From Clostridia bacterium (lineage in GTDB: Bacteria > Bacillota > Clostridia > Christensenellales > CAG-138), in NCBI GenBank assembly GCA_016292635.1, contig JAEDIC010000007.1, forward strand, positions 22,321 to 86,320: a stretch of 64,000 nucleotides of DNA. The letters are read 5' to 3'. The position numbers and the translations under genes are program-made. The notes under the pieces were generated by a model. It did not search any database and had not been told where the DNA came from. It worked only from the letters and a program-made list of their open reading frames with translations. Numbering within the stretch: the first letter of the stretch is position 1; each line of letters begins with the position of its first letter. Below, piece after piece: positions 32,941 through 41,536 of this stretch.

Positions 32941-33885
32941 ATGAGCTCTGTCAGCAAAATTAAAAAATTTGTTAATTCACAGCGTATTCTGCTCATTCTT
33001 ATCGCGATGGCGCTCATCATGAGCCTGCTTATCGAAAACTTCGCCACCGTGGGTAATATTATGACGATTGCTCGGCAGGTGTCGGTTTACGGAATAATCG
33101 CAGTTGGCATGACGTTTGTGATAATGACCGGCGGGATTGATATTTCGGTAGGATCGACAGTGGCGCTGGGAGGCGTGGTGGCCAGCATGGCTGACTTGGC
33201 TGGATGTCCGCTGATAATCAGCATATTTATTGCTATATTGTTTGGCCTGGCAGCTGGAGCGATAAACGGTTTTCTTATTGCTTACTGCAAAATGCTCCCT
33301 TTTGTAGCTACCTTGGGTATGCTCAACGTAATACGGGCAGCGTCGCTCATAATAACCAACGGCTCTGCCCTGTACGGAATGTCTGATTCCTTTCTCAAGC
33401 TTTCGGCGGGATACCTATGGGGTGTTATTCCTTACCCGGTGGTAATTATGCTTGCGGTGTTTCTCCTTGGCGGAATACTTATAAAGCATTTCAGCCTTGG
33501 CCGGTTTTTCCTGGCAGTGGGAGGGAATGAGGAATCTGCACGCTTGGCAGGAGTAAATACCCGCAGGGTTAAACTATCCGCATATGTAATAGCCGGCGGA
33601 CTTACCGCGATTTCCGGCGTACTGCTTGCCTCCCGTTTGGGAACAGCTCAGCCCAGCACGGGCTCAGGTTATGAGCAGGTGGTAATAGCAAGCGTCGTCA
33701 TCGGCGGCACCTCACTGCTTGGCGGTACCGGAAGCATGATAGGTACCTTGTGGGGGACTCTGATACTGGGCCTTGTTAGCAGCGCGCTGAATCAGTTGGG
33801 CGTACAGCAGTTTTATCAGACATTGGTTACCGGCCTTATCGTTATTATAGCGGTACTATTTGACGTGCTGAAAAAGGATAGATAA
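32941..33885 (+). CDS. ribose-type sugar ABC transporter permease (RbsC-like)
   Basis: 314 residues, eight to ten hydrophobic helices, with the CUT2 landmarks GMTFVIMTGGIDISVGS and LGRFFLAVGGNEESARLAGV. TTGGAGGATAAT supplies the ribosome site for ATG 32941; the frame also opens at TTG 32929, which lies in that site. It partners the double ATPase and the binding protein in the same operon. A hairpin follows the stop. Confidence 0.93.
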   Translation: MSSVSKIKKFVNSQRILLILIAMALIMSLLIENFATVGNIMTIARQVSVYGIIAVGMTFVIMTGGIDISVGSTVALGGVVASMADLAGCPLIISIFIAILFGLAAGAINGFLIAYCKMLPFVATLGMLNVIRAASLIITNGSALYGMSDSFLKLSAGYLWGVIPYPVVIMLAVFLLGGILIKHFSLGRFFLAVGGNEESARLAGVNTRRVKLSAYVIAGGLTAISGVLLASRLGTAQPSTGSGYEQVVIASVVIGGTSLLGGTGSMIGTLWGTLILGLVSSALNQLGVQQFYQTLVTGLIVIIAVLFDVLKKDR

Positions 33886-33887
33886 GT

Positions 33888-33912
33888 TTTGCGCACCACA
33901 GTGGCGCAAAAG
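33888..33912 (+). other. intercistronic hairpin between permease and binding-protein genes
   Basis: TTTTGCGC (about 33888-33895) pairs with GCGCAAAA (about 33904-33911) around ACCACAGTG. There is no long T-run after it. It probably affects processing or stability of the downstream binding-protein mRNA. Confidence 0.5.
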
Positions 33913-33941
33913 ATAATAAATAAAAACAAAGGAGAAAGACG

Positions 33942-34964
33942 ATGAAAAAACTGATTGCTATGGTTCTGGTTCTTTGCTTTACGCTCGCCATGTTTGCAGG
34001 CTGCGCAGCTCCTGCTGAGGAAGCTCCTGCTGCGCCGGAGACAGCACCCGAAGCCGAAGCTGTTCCCGAAGCGGAAGGGGCCAAGGAGGCTTCTGATGTT
34101 AAGGTGGCCGTTATCCTTAAGTCTTTGACGAATTCCTTCTGGATGATGGCAAAGAGCGCGGCGGAAGCCAAGGCGGAAGAGCTTGGCGTCACCGTTGAAG
34201 TATTTGCTATAACTGAAGAAACGGATTACCAAGGACAGGTAAATACCATAGAGGACTGCGTAAATAAGGGTTTTGATGTTATCGCAATAGTTCCTGCAGA
34301 CAGCAATGCAGTAGTTCCCGCCTGCAAGGCTGCGGTTGAGGCCGGCGTTGACGTTATCGCAATCGACACCGCTCTGGGCGAGGATGGCGTTGCTTGCAGC
34401 TACATCGGCAGTGATAACGTTGCGGGCGGCAAGATGGCTGCTGAGTACGTTATAAGTCAGGTGGGTACCGAGGGCGCAATCGCCGTGATTCGCGGCAGCG
34501 AGGCTCAGACCGTTGAAATCCAGCGCTACACTGGCTTCTCCGATGAAATTGCTGCTTCCTCCAAGCTGGAGATTGTAGCCGAAGCTTATGCCAACTGGTC
34601 CGCCGACGAGGCTGCAAAAGTGATGGAAGACTTCCTGGCAGCTCATCCCGAGATAAAGGCAGTTTTCTGCGAGAGCGACATGATGGTAATTGGCGCATCC
34701 CAGATCGCCAGGGCTGCCGGTCGTGACGACATCGTATTTGTAGGCCTGGACGGCACTGTTGACGCCCTGCGCTATGTGCAAAACGGCACCATCAACGCTG
34801 ACGTTGCACAGCGCCCTGACCTGATGGGCGAATTTGCCGTAGAGTATGGTATGAAGCTCGCTATGGGCGAGGAAATTGACGAGGTCCTTGTAACTCCGAT
34901 GGATCTTGCAACATCTGATACTGTGGACGAACTGGTGGCGCTTTGGGAGGCCGTAGGCTTCTAA
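33942..34964 (+). CDS. ribose-type sugar-binding lipoprotein (RbsB-like)
   Basis: 340 residues: lipoprotein signal (MFAGC), Ala/Glu/Pro tether, then a type 1 periplasmic-binding domain (VAVILKSLTNSFWMMAKSAAEAKAEELGV, AIVPADSNAVVPACKAAVEAGVDVIAIDT, YIGSDNVAGGKMAAEYV, VFVGLDGTVDALRYV). This is the CUT2 binding-protein family for pentoses, galactose or inositol. Strongly biased codons indicate high expression. Strong hairpins stand on both sides. The exact sugar is not readable from sequence; the isomerase and kinase downstream suggest a pentose or pentulose. Confidence 0.92.
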   Translation: MKKLIAMVLVLCFTLAMFAGCAAPAEEAPAAPETAPEAEAVPEAEGAKEASDVKVAVILKSLTNSFWMMAKSAAEAKAEELGVTVEVFAITEETDYQGQVNTIEDCVNKGFDVIAIVPADSNAVVPACKAAVEAGVDVIAIDTALGEDGVACSYIGSDNVAGGKMAAEYVISQVGTEGAIAVIRGSEAQTVEIQRYTGFSDEIAASSKLEIVAEAYANWSADEAAKVMEDFLAAHPEIKAVFCESDMMVIGASQIARAAGRDDIVFVGLDGTVDALRYVQNGTINADVAQRPDLMGEFAVEYGMKLAMGEEIDEVLVTPMDLATSDTVDELVALWEAVGF

Positions 34965-34989
34965 TCCAACCGGTTGTTCTGAACAAGTT

Positions 34990-35020
34990 CCTGCCTGGAA
35001 AGCTTTGCTTTCCAGGCAGG
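34990..35020 (+). other. strong intercistronic hairpin after the binding-protein gene
   Basis: A 14-bp perfect stem: CCTGCCTGGAAAGC (34990-35003), loop TTT, GCTTTCCAGGCAGG (35007-35020). No T-run, so it is more likely an mRNA 3'-end stabiliser than a full terminator. Confidence 0.7.
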
Positions 35021-35044
35021 CAATGAATATCTTAGGAGATAAAT

Positions 35045-35572
35045 ATGATAAGCAGAGAAGAATACGAAGCAAGTAAAGCGAGAGCGTTGGATTTCCTCGA
35101 AAACAAAGCGAAGATAGTGGTTAACGACAAGGAAAAGGCTGAGTTTGAGGTTGCAGACTTTGGCTTGGGTAGATTGGATGACTTCGGTGTTCAGCTTATA
35201 ATTATGGTCAACACCGATAGGGTCAGCGCCAAGGAAGTTGTGATATTCCCCGGTCAGATTTGCCCTCAGCATTATCATCCGATCGATCCCGGCAAGGAGG
35301 AGACTTTCCGGTGCCGCTGGGGCCAGATGTATCTATATGTTGAAGGCGAACCTACCCTTAATCCCGTGGCAAAGGTTCCGGAAGATAAGAAAGATTGCTT
35401 CACCGTATGGCATGAGGTGATCCTCAATCCCGGCGAGTGCTACACCGTGCTGCAGGGGACAAAGCACTGGTTCCAGGCGGGTCCTGAGGGTGCGGTATTC
35501 TCTGAGTTTGGAACGCACAACAACGACGCTACGGATGTGTTCGACGATCCGGAGATCAAAAGACTTCCCTAA
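35045..35572 (+). CDS. D-lyxose ketol-isomerase-like cupin (YdaE type)
   Basis: 175-residue cupin. The metal site appears as HYH, then KEE, and a later H in GTKHWFQAG, inside FPGQICPQHYHPIDPGKEETFRCRWGQ. Length and motifs resemble Bacillus YdaE, which interconverts D-lyxose and D-xylulose (also D-mannose and D-fructose). In the operon it would supply a ketose to the FGGY kinase. GGAGAT precedes ATG. The family is clear; the true sugar may be another aldose. Confidence 0.8.
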   Translation: MISREEYEASKARALDFLENKAKIVVNDKEKAEFEVADFGLGRLDDFGVQLIIMVNTDRVSAKEVVIFPGQICPQHYHPIDPGKEETFRCRWGQMYLYVEGEPTLNPVAKVPEDKKDCFTVWHEVILNPGECYTVLQGTKHWFQAGPEGAVFSEFGTHNNDATDVFDDPEIKRLP

Positions 35573-35627
35573 TAGCAAAAGGGCAAATGGTGAATTGATC
35601 CGTGGAAAGAATTGAGGAGTAGACATA

Positions 35628-36569
35628 ATGGTAAGGTCATTCAGAGATGCGCTGTCCGAAGCATTGAACGCTGAAGTGGAACGCGATGATAAGATAATGG
35701 TTTTGACGGCCGATGTAGCAAGAGCAGTAAGGATAGACAACTTTTTAAAAAAGCACGAAGCTAATTATGTTTCCTGCGGTATTGCGGAAGCCAATTTGAT
35801 AGGCGTGGCTGCAGGGCTGGCCTCTGTAGGGTTAGAACCAGTTATCGTAGGCTTTTCAATGTTTATTGCTGAAAAGCCGTTTGAGCAAATAAGGAATATC
35901 GTTGCATATCCTGGGTTCAATGTTAAGATAATTGCTACGCATGGCGGCTTGTGCGTAGGACAGGATGGCGCTACCCATCAGGCGCTGGAAGACCTTGCCA
36001 TTATGAGGCTGATGCCCAAGATGTCGGTAATGACGGCCTGTGACGTGCCACAGACAAAGGGAATGATTCACGAAATATGCCGACATACCGGACCGGTATA
36101 CCTGCGCTTGGGACGTGACAGAGCCTTGGATATTTACGAAGAGGAAGCTGCCGGCACAAGAATCGGCGGCGCGGATCTTCTTCGCGATGGCGTGGACGTG
36201 GTAATAATTGCAGCAGGGCTAATGGTGGAAAATGCCATGGCTGCGGCGAATGAACTGAAAAAGCACAGCATAAATGCTGCGGTCATAAACGCTTACAGTA
36301 TAAAGCCGCTATGTAAAGAGCTTATAGAAAAGTATCTTAAGATTTGCGGATGTGCCGTTACCGCAGAGGATCATCAGATAGCTTGCGGCCTTGGCGGCGC
36401 AGTCTGCGAACTGGCTGGCGAAGTATGCCCCGTGCCCATAGAGCGCGTGGGGGTTAAGGATACATTTGGGGAGTCCGGCGATCAAAATCGGCTGTATGAG
36501 AAATACGGCCTGAATTCGGACAGCATAGTAGACGCAGCGCTTAAAGCATATAAAAGGAAAAAGGGATAA
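35628..36569 (+). CDS. transketolase, C-terminal half subunit (Pyr and C domains)
   Basis: 313 residues: the pyrimidine-binding domain with the catalytic Glu (SCGIAEANLIGVAAGLASVG), HGGLCVGQDGATHQALEDLAIMR, and the C-terminal domain (VVIIAAGLMVENAMAAANEL). Together with the next gene it forms a two-subunit transketolase moving two-carbon units between pentose and other sugar phosphates. In most genomes the N-terminal half gene comes first; here the order is reversed. Two bases separate the stop from the next start. Confidence 0.9.
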   Translation: MVRSFRDALSEALNAEVERDDKIMVLTADVARAVRIDNFLKKHEANYVSCGIAEANLIGVAAGLASVGLEPVIVGFSMFIAEKPFEQIRNIVAYPGFNVKIIATHGGLCVGQDGATHQALEDLAIMRLMPKMSVMTACDVPQTKGMIHEICRHTGPVYLRLGRDRALDIYEEEAAGTRIGGADLLRDGVDVVIIAAGLMVENAMAAANELKKHSINAAVINAYSIKPLCKELIEKYLKICGCAVTAEDHQIACGLGGAVCELAGEVCPVPIERVGVKDTFGESGDQNRLYEKYGLNSDSIVDAALKAYKRKKG

Positions 36570-36571
36570 GA

Positions 36572-37387
36572 ATGGCCGTGTATTCTATAAAAGATCTTGA
36601 ACTGAAAGCAAAACAAATACGCCGCACTGTTGTGGATATGATATACAATGCAAAATCGGGACACTTGGGCGGCTCCCTGTCTATGGTGGATATGCTGGTA
36701 GCGCTGTATTACGCAAAGCTAAACGTGGATCCAGATAACCCCGGCTGGGAGGATAGAGACAGGTTTGTGCTGTCCAAGGGGCACACTGCCCCGGCATACT
36801 ATGCCGTGTTGGCCGATAAAGGCTTTTTCCCGAAGGAGTGCCTCTATAACCAGTATAGGAGAATTGACTCAATACTTCAGGGTCATCCGGATTGCCAGAA
36901 GACACCGGGCGTGGATATGAGCGCCGGGTCACTGGGCATTGGTATGTCTGCCGCTTGCGGTATGGCCCTGGGCGCTAAACGGCTGGGTAAGGACTTTCAT
37001 ACCTATGCGATAGTGGGCGACGGGGAGATGAATGAAGGAGAGATATGGGAGGCGGCGATGTTTGCGGCGTTCCACCATCTTGATAACATTACAGTTCTGA
37101 TAGACAAAAACAATATGCAAAACGATGGCCTTACAAACGAGGTCATGGACATGGGCGATGTGGACGCCAAATGGCGCAGCTTTGGCTGGCAGGTGTACCA
37201 TGTAAACGGCCACGACATAGCGGCCATACTTGACGCATTGAACAAGCCCAACTACGGAGCGCCTAAGGCGATCGTCTGTGATACCTTGAAGGGAAAGGGC
37301 GTTTCGTTTATGGAAATGAATATAAGGTTCCATGGGGGATGCCCCACGGAGCAGGAATATGAACTGGCCATGAAGGAGCTGGGATAA
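36572..37387 (+). CDS. transketolase, N-terminal half subunit (thiamine-diphosphate binding)
   Basis: 271 residues: GHLGGSLSMVDMLVALYY, SKGHTAPAYYAVLA, and the ThDP/metal motif GDGEMNEGEIWEAAMFA ending in IDKNNMQNDG. Complements the 35628 product. The stop overlaps the kinase start (TAATG at 37385-37389). The split form is common in Clostridia; the reversed order is the unusual point. Confidence 0.9.
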   Translation: MAVYSIKDLELKAKQIRRTVVDMIYNAKSGHLGGSLSMVDMLVALYYAKLNVDPDNPGWEDRDRFVLSKGHTAPAYYAVLADKGFFPKECLYNQYRRIDSILQGHPDCQKTPGVDMSAGSLGIGMSAACGMALGAKRLGKDFHTYAIVGDGEMNEGEIWEAAMFAAFHHLDNITVLIDKNNMQNDGLTNEVMDMGDVDAKWRSFGWQVYHVNGHDIAAILDALNKPNYGAPKAIVCDTLKGKGVSFMEMNIRFHGGCPTEQEYELAMKELG

Positions 37388-38943
37388 TGAGCGCTGAATA
37401 TTTTATCGGGGCGGATATAGGCACCTCCGGAACCAAGGCCGTATTGTGCGGTATTGACGGGAAAGTACGCGCAGAGGCTCTTGAGGAATATGGACTGAGT
37501 ACTCCCAATCCCGCATGGGCAGAGCAGGACGCTTCCTATTACCTGGGTGCTGCTAACCGTGTGATTGTGCGGGTGGTAAGAGAGAGCGGCGTTGAGCCCA
37601 GGGAAGTAAAGGGAATGTGCATAAGCGGCCTATACGGTGGGAGCGGTATACCCTTGAACAGCCAGATGGAGCCGATTTACCCTTGTATAATATGGATGGA
37701 CAGGCGGGCTGACGAGGAATGCCGGCAGGTGCGAAAGCTCGTTCCAGACGAGGAGATATTTGATATCACCGGGAATGGGATAGACCCGTACTTTGGCTTT
37801 GCAAAAATGCTTTGGCTCAAGAACAACAGGCCTGATATATGGGCAAAAACGCATATGTTCCTTGCCCCGAATCATTATGTGATATACAAGTACACAGGCA
37901 ATGCGGTGATCGACTATACTTCAGCCGGCAATCTGGGCGGAATATACGACATGCACAATCATTGCTGGTCGGATACCATGCTCGACAGGCTGGGCATACC
38001 AAAGGACAAGCTCCCTCAAAAGATGCTGGCCCCTCAAGATATTGCTGGAGTACTTACCCGTGAAGCAGCTGAGTGCCTTGGATTGTGGGAAGGAATGCCG
38101 GTTTGTGCGGGGTGCATAGACTGCTTGGCCTCTACCCTGGCCACTGGCGCGCTCTATGACGGGCAACATGTGGCCATAATAAGCACATCAATAAACTGGG
38201 GAGTTATACATTCTGAATTCCCTGCTAACCCGGAGTATATCTCCATGCCCTATTCGAAGGAACCGCGGCGAATGATCTATACCTACGGCGGGGCGTCTAC
38301 AGCAGGGGCGCTTTTACGATGGTTCAGGGATGACGTAGTTCCGTTTATACCGGACGCTGACGGGAGGCCTATAAGGTCAGACTATAAGAGGCTGGATTCC
38401 CTTGCTGAGCGCATTTCACCCGGCAGCGATGGTCTGCTTATACTGCCGTATTTTATGGGCGAACGCAGTCCCATATGGGATACAAAGGCAAGGGGAACCG
38501 TACTGGGGCTTACTCTAAAGCATTCTTATGCGCACATATACAGAGCATTGCTGGAGGCGGTTGCTTATTCCTTGCGTCATATAATGGAAACGTCCAACGT
38601 GGATGTTTCTGCAAATTCAAGCTGCGTTCTCATAGGCGGCGCTTCGCGCTCACCGCTCTGGCGGCAGATATTTGCAGATGTGACCGGAGTGCCCATACTA
38701 TACTCCAAGGAAAACGTGGAGGCACCACTGGGCGACGCGCTGCTGGCGGCCATGGGGACAGGCTGCGCTGAGAGCTTTGATCTTATCAAAGAGTGGGTCA
38801 AATTTGAAAACCTGGTACAGCCGAATCCGGAGAATCACGATCGGTATACAAGACTTTTTGAACTCTACAAAAAAGTATATACATCCCTTAAGTGCAACAT
38901 GCATGAGCTGACAGATATCTGCAGCGGAGAAATTGAACGCTGA
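37387..38943 (+). CDS. FGGY-family carbohydrate kinase (xylulokinase-like)
   Basis: 518 residues of the FGGY fold: GADIGTSGTKAVLCGIDG at the phosphate site, CISGLYGGSGIPLN, the catalytic Asp region AGCIDCLASTLATGA, and GGASRSPLWRQIFADVTGVPI in the C-domain. Most similar in layout to xylulokinases, although the TQ-type substrate motif of XylB is not evident (SGLYGGSG instead), so ribulose, xylulose or another ketose is possible. Its product would enter the pentose phosphate reactions run by the split transketolase and RpiB. Confidence 0.87.
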   Translation: MSAEYFIGADIGTSGTKAVLCGIDGKVRAEALEEYGLSTPNPAWAEQDASYYLGAANRVIVRVVRESGVEPREVKGMCISGLYGGSGIPLNSQMEPIYPCIIWMDRRADEECRQVRKLVPDEEIFDITGNGIDPYFGFAKMLWLKNNRPDIWAKTHMFLAPNHYVIYKYTGNAVIDYTSAGNLGGIYDMHNHCWSDTMLDRLGIPKDKLPQKMLAPQDIAGVLTREAAECLGLWEGMPVCAGCIDCLASTLATGALYDGQHVAIISTSINWGVIHSEFPANPEYISMPYSKEPRRMIYTYGGASTAGALLRWFRDDVVPFIPDADGRPIRSDYKRLDSLAERISPGSDGLLILPYFMGERSPIWDTKARGTVLGLTLKHSYAHIYRALLEAVAYSLRHIMETSNVDVSANSSCVLIGGASRSPLWRQIFADVTGVPILYSKENVEAPLGDALLAAMGTGCAESFDLIKEWVKFENLVQPNPENHDRYTRLFELYKKVYTSLKCNMHELTDICSGEIER

Positions 38944-38981
38944 CCTGATTTACCTGCTTAACTTGAAAGGAGAGGGCATAA

Positions 38982-39422
38982 ATGCATAGCGTTGCTATAG
39001 GCTGCGATCCAAACGCAGTTCACGAGAAGGAGAGCATCAAGTCGATGCTTATCCAGAAAGGGTATTCGGTAACAGATTTTGGCAGCGACGACCCAATATA
39101 CGCCAACGTAGCCATCGCCGTAGCTCAGGCTGTGGCGGAGAAGAAATACGATCGGGGGATCCTCATTTGCGGAACAGGAATAGGGGTATCCGTGGCTGCA
39201 AACAAGGTAAAAGGCGCCTATGCTGCGCTTATAAGTGACGTGTATTCGGCCGAGAGGGCGCGAAAGAGCAATAATGCGAATGTAGCCTGCTTCGGCGCCT
39301 TTACGCTGGGAGAGAAGCTTATGGCAAAGCTTGTGGAGACATTTCTTACTTCCGAATTTGAAGAGGGTTGTCCTTCCCAGCCTAAGGTGGACAGGATTTG
39401 TATGTTCGAGCAAAAGGGGTAG
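38982..39422 (+). CDS. rpiB: ribose-5-phosphate isomerase B
   Basis: Interconverts ribose 5-phosphate and ribulose 5-phosphate. 146 residues of the RpiB/LacAB family: IGCDPNAVHEKESIKSMLIQKGYSVTDFG at the start, LICGTGIGVSVAANKVKGAYAAL with the active Cys, SNNANVACFGAFTLG in the second lobe. AAAGGAG precedes ATG. Last gene of the pentose operon. Some family members act on other phosphosugars (allose or galactose 6-phosphate); the operon context favours pentoses. Confidence 0.9.
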   Translation: MHSVAIGCDPNAVHEKESIKSMLIQKGYSVTDFGSDDPIYANVAIAVAQAVAEKKYDRGILICGTGIGVSVAANKVKGAYAALISDVYSAERARKSNNANVACFGAFTLGEKLMAKLVETFLTSEFEEGCPSQPKVDRICMFEQKG

Positions 39423-39716
39423 CCGTATGCGGTGACCCGGAGCCATCCTGAGATTCATGTAAATCTTCGTATGGGTGTACGACAGAAGCGCCTAAACGGA
39501 GGTTAGGTTACGATATATGGCTACAATTCGGTAGGGCCAATAGCGCATACTCAGAAATACGCACCGGCTGCCATGACGTCAGCGCTGGGAAATGCGGCAC
39601 GCAAATATTTAAAGTGGGTATTTGTGCCTGCCGAAACCATACCCAGGGGCTTATTTAAAAACAGTAAAACAACATCATTTATATGCAAACAACAAAGACA
39701 CATGATCTTGAATTCA
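39423..39716. other. gene-free stretch after rpiB, content unclear
   Basis: About 290 bp before a strong terminator, with moderate GC and no convincing reading frame. Pieces such as GAGATTCATGTAAATCTTC and GGAGGTTAGGTTACG could form helices. It could be a long 3' UTR, a decayed gene or an unrecognised small RNA ended by the 39717 terminator. I do not recognise tmRNA, RNase P, SRP or 6S features. Confidence 0.35.
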
Positions 39717-39762
39717 AAAACCTCCTGTCGCTTTTACCCCGCGACAGGAGGTTTTGTTTTTT
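39717..39762 (+). terminator. strong intrinsic terminator
   Basis: AAAACCTCCTGTCGC (39717-39731) pairs perfectly with GCGACAGGAGGTTTT (39741-39755), followed by GTTTTTT. It ends the pentose operon or a transcript from the preceding unexplained stretch. Confidence 0.9.
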
Positions 39763-39844
39763 ATGTCCGTTTTTCGGAGTTCGGTTCATCATGCGATGGA
39801 TCGTTTTTCTGGAGCTTTCAGGAGAACGCCTCGTGATTTGACGC

Positions 39845-39995
39845 ACGACGGTCCTCTTAAGGACCATGGGCAAGCCATGTAAAAGCCTTCGCGAGGGATG
39901 AGGCCGCCGTCTTGCGCGGACAATGAGGTATTCCTTGCGCAAAGTACAAAAGGTTTTGCGCGAAAAGCCCTTCCTGTGCAAAAAAAACAGCGGAT
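39845..39995. repeat. hairpin-rich intergenic stretch, possible relic of the composite repeat
   Basis: Contains GGTCCT-CTTA-AGGACC (39850-39865), CATGG-GCAAG-CCATG followed by GTAAA (about 39866-39882), and TTGCGCAAA/TTTTGCGCGAA (39930-39962). CATGG/CCATG plus GTAAA matches the sixth hairpin of copy A. The CGCA, ACATGTG and AAAAAGTGG parts are missing, so membership is doubtful. Confidence 0.3.
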
Positions 39996-40002
39996 ATTAT
40001 AA

Positions 40003-40040
40003 ATATGTTTATAAACATATATGAATATTGATGATATAAT
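40003..40040 (+). promoter_or_regulatory. palindromic operator and promoter of the amino-sugar operon
   Basis: ATATGTTTATAAACATAT (40003-40020) is a perfect 18-bp palindrome. TATAAT follows at 40035-40040, so the palindrome overlaps where the -35 would lie: a typical repressor position. A second possible -10 (TATAAT near 40065) lies closer to the gene. The regulator is unknown; the ROK-like product of the operon is one candidate. Confidence 0.55.
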
Positions 40041-40099
40041 GTACTTGTCGAAGGTTGGCAATATATAATAGATATATTCATGTTGGAGGAGCTTATCAT

Positions 40100-41500
40100 A
40101 TGCAGCGTTACGGAGTATCTGTGGACATTCTGAACACTCCAGAACTGGACTCCGGCTTTATCCCCCTGCTCAAATACAACAGGGCATTCCTCAAGGACGC
40201 AAAGAAGCCTGTTTCCGTCGCGGTGGAGCGGGCGAACGGGCAGATGTCCACCCATCATACCTTCATCCACGGCACAGATGAAATGCTGGAGGCGGATTGC
40301 TACTATATCGAGCGCCTCGTAAAGACCGTCCTTTGGATGAAGGGCGGTTTCAAGGTATACGTTGCCGGAGATGAGCGGGTATACGACTATCTTTATAAGG
40401 CGTATAACGCCGGAGGTCAGCGGGAGTTTGACTGGGACTATATGGCGAATATATTCGAGCGCCCCTTTGAGGTGGTGTTTGTGGACAAGGTGCCAGAGGC
40501 CAAGGATTCCCCGAAGCGTGTGGGCGGCCATCTGGACGGATGCCGTATTGGCTTTGATGCCGGCGGATCCGACCGCAAGGTTTCCGCCGTTGTGGATGGG
40601 GAGACCGTTTACTCCGAGGAAGTTGTATGGTTTCCCAAAATAAACTCCGATCCGGACTATCACTATGAGGGCATAGTTTCCGCCCTGAAGTCCGCCGCTT
40701 CCCATATGCCCAGGGTGGATGCTGTGGGGGTTTCCTCCGCAGGAGTTTATATCAACGACCGCACCATGAGCGCCTCCCTGTTCCTTAAGGTTGGCAAGGA
40801 GGATTTCGATAAAAAGGTAAAGGATATCTACATCCGGGCCATTACCGATACCTTTGGCGATGTGCCCTATGCCGTGTATAATGATGGGGACGTTTCCGCT
40901 TTGGCGGGCACAATGAGCCTGAATGACAACAATGTGCTGGGCATAGCCATGGGCACTAGCGAGGCCGTTGGCTATGTTGACGGGGAAGGCCGCATTACCG
41001 GTTGGCTCAATGAGCTTGCTTTCGTGCCTGTGGACGCCTCCTCCGACGCCATGCGTGATGAGTGGTCCGGCGATATAGGCTGCGGCGTAAAGTATTTCTC
41101 CCAGGACAGCGTAATAAAGCTGGCCCCCCGGGCGGGCATAGAGCTGGATGAGAGCCTTTCCCCCGCAGAAAAGCTGAAGGTGGTTCAGGGCCTTATGGCG
41201 AAGGATGACCCCCGGGCCGCAAAGGTATACAGCTCCATCGGCGTATATCTTGGACATACTCTTGCATATTATTTTGACCTGTACGGATTTAAGCATGTTC
41301 TGCTGCTGGGCCGTGTAATGAGCGGCAAGGGCGGCGATCTGCTGCTGGGAAACTGCAAAAAGGTGCTCATGAGCGAGTATCCCGATGTAAACAGCGCCAT
41401 AAACCTTGCCCTGCCCGATGAAAAGTTCCGCCGGGTGGGCCAGTCCATGGCCGCCGCAAGCCTTGCGGAGTCCAATAGCGCAGAGCGAGCAGGAATATAA
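40100..41500 (+). CDS. ROK-like sugar kinase/BadF-type protein with long N-terminal domain
   Basis: 466 residues. Residues 1-150 form a domain I do not recognise (YGVSVDILNTPELDSGFIPLL). From about 155 an actin-like ATPase fold begins with RIGFDAGGSDRKVSAVVDGE (phosphate motif DAGGSD), then AVGVSSAGVYIND, VYNDGDVSALAG, LGIAMGTSEAVGYVDGEG and VLLLGRVMSGKGGD. The CxCGxxGCxE zinc motif of classical ROK proteins is absent. GGAGGA lies about 9 bases before ATG 40100. Being first in an operon with nagB and nagA, it may phosphorylate GlcNAc or a related sugar, or regulate; undecided. Confidence 0.65.
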   Translation: MQRYGVSVDILNTPELDSGFIPLLKYNRAFLKDAKKPVSVAVERANGQMSTHHTFIHGTDEMLEADCYYIERLVKTVLWMKGGFKVYVAGDERVYDYLYKAYNAGGQREFDWDYMANIFERPFEVVFVDKVPEAKDSPKRVGGHLDGCRIGFDAGGSDRKVSAVVDGETVYSEEVVWFPKINSDPDYHYEGIVSALKSAASHMPRVDAVGVSSAGVYINDRTMSASLFLKVGKEDFDKKVKDIYIRAITDTFGDVPYAVYNDGDVSALAGTMSLNDNNVLGIAMGTSEAVGYVDGEGRITGWLNELAFVPVDASSDAMRDEWSGDIGCGVKYFSQDSVIKLAPRAGIELDESLSPAEKLKVVQGLMAKDDPRAAKVYSSIGVYLGHTLAYYFDLYGFKHVLLLGRVMSGKGGDLLLGNCKKVLMSEYPDVNSAINLALPDEKFRRVGQSMAAASLAESNSAERAGI

Positions 41501-41536
41501 ATGCAATCAAAAATATAAATAAGGAGACTACTATTG

